NCBI GenBank assembly: GCA_937902865.1
Contig: CALFNJ010000570.1
Span: 1-5,406 of the forward strand
Direction: 5' to 3'
Length of the DNA: 5,406 nucleotides
From: an uncultured Opitutaceae bacterium
GTDB taxonomy: Bacteria > Verrucomicrobiota > Verrucomicrobiia > Opitutales > Opitutaceae
In this document: positions 4,980-5,406 of the stretch, piece after piece
Position numbering within the stretch: the stretch's first letter is position 1
Layout: every line of letters starts with the position of its first letter
Translations under genes and position numbers: made by a program
The notes under the pieces: model-generated
What the model saw: the letters and a program-made list of their open reading frames with translations, nothing else
What the model was told of the DNA's origin: nothing
Databases searched by the model: none

Positions 4980-5067
4980 AGATTTCCTGAAAGACGGAAG
5001 TTTTCCCGGCGGAAGGGAACCTAGTGCGATCTCCCGCGAGGAAATCTCCCCTGTAATCCCTTGGCTG

Positions 5068-5094
5068 TTCATGCGTAGCGAAGCATGGGTTTTC
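5068..5094 (+). terminator. Possible intrinsic terminator after udgX
   Basis: CATGC (5070-5074) pairs with GCATG (5083-5087), and two T-G wobble pairs can extend the base. GGTTTTCT follows. The stem is short and the T-run has only four Ts, so this is tentative. The 219-bp gap between udgX and the next gene also contains an outer 9-bp pair, AGATTTCCT (4980-4988) with AGGAAATCT (5039-5047), and the 10-nt palindrome CTCCCGGGAG (5120-5129). Confidence 0.3.
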
Positions 5095-5198
5095 TCCCTG
5101 CTGACGGACACGGAACTTTCTCCCGGGAGGCGTCGAACTCTTTGCCGAATGGCCTGTCAGCGTGAAAGCCGGCCAACGACCGACTGACACTCTTTCTT

Positions 5199-5406
5199 AT
5201 GATCAAGACCGCTCCCGCTCCAGCTGCGTCGAAAATTTCCCGAGCTCCCTTCAAGAACGGATCCTCCTCTTCCTCCTCCGGCGGCTCGTCGGCGCCGATG
5301 TCAGGCTCATCCGCATCCTCCGGTGATACCGCCGCGATGGCCTCGTCGTCCTCGGGCGGAACGCCGGCGACCTCGACGAAGACGAAGATCCTCCTGGTCG
5401 ACGATC
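5199..5406 (+). CDS. Response regulator, N-terminal part (cut by window end)
   Basis: An open frame begins at ATG 5199 and runs without a stop to the window end, giving 69 residues. The last nine, KTKILLVDD, are the typical first strand and acidic pair of a response-regulator receiver domain, where the two aspartates help bind magnesium. The first 60 residues are low-complexity: Ser, Gly, Ala, Thr and Pro dominate, with SSSSSSGGSS near residue 22 and SSSSGG near 49. Receiver domains normally begin within a few residues of the start, so this leader is unusual. It has no signal-peptide or membrane character and is probably a flexible tail. In-frame ATGs at residues 34 and 47 are alternative starts. 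No Shine-Dalgarno site precedes 5199. The output domain and target lie outside the window. Confidence 0.65.
   Translation, partial: MIKTAPAPAASKISRAPFKNGSSSSSSGGSSAPMSGSSASSGDTAAMASSSSGGTPATSTKTKILLVDD

Noticed and set aside
4178..4990. Plus-strand frame of 270 codons overlapping udgX
   Set aside because: It is a frame-shifted shadow. All UdgX motifs lie in the frame starting at 4215.

Overview
The window is GC-rich chromosomal DNA. It carries a compact SOS/DNA-repair gene group whose intergenic gaps are almost all filled with short palindromic or inverted repeats. The genes resemble those of Verrucomicrobiota, most likely Opitutaceae: an imuA-type RecA-like partner with imuB, a LexA with a GAAC-N4-GTTC operator, UdgX, and intergenic repeats of the kind I associate with that group. 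This placement is an inference from protein style and repeats; no rRNA or other marker is present.

Layout, left to right: (1) positions 1-246 hold no gene, only a 55-bp palindrome, a large fold-back and a pyrimidine tract. (2) 247-1704, minus: imuB, a catalytically dead Y-family polymerase. (3) 1705-2103: a 399-bp gap between imuA and imuB with three inverted-repeat structures. (4) 2104-2763, minus: imuA. (5) 2764-3203: a 440-bp gap with three copies of an AACGTTCAACG-type repeat and a heptamer tandem repeat. (6) 3204-3803, minus: lexA, with a perfect palindromic LexA-type operator directly before its ATG. (7) 3804-4214: a gap dominated by a 282-bp segment bounded by 26-bp perfect inverted repeats, which encloses two double-hairpin repeats. 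(8) 4215-4979, plus: a UdgX-type uracil-DNA-binding glycosylase. A second copy of one double-hairpin repeat lies inside its 5' coding region. (9) 5199-5406, plus: the start of a response regulator with a long Ser/Gly/Ala-rich leader, cut by the window end.

How the genes fit together: LexA would repress itself and, in related bacteria, the imuA-imuB(-dnaE2) mutasome. ImuA and ImuB recruit the error-prone polymerase DnaE2 to the sliding clamp after DNA damage. No dnaE2 is visible, though it could lie to the left of the window. UdgX, divergent from lexA, captures uracil in DNA and is a natural neighbour in a damage-response region. The most unusual aspects are two repeat copies that keep a stem through paired base changes, a repeat that encodes the N-terminus of UdgX, and the separation of imuA from imuB by repeats.
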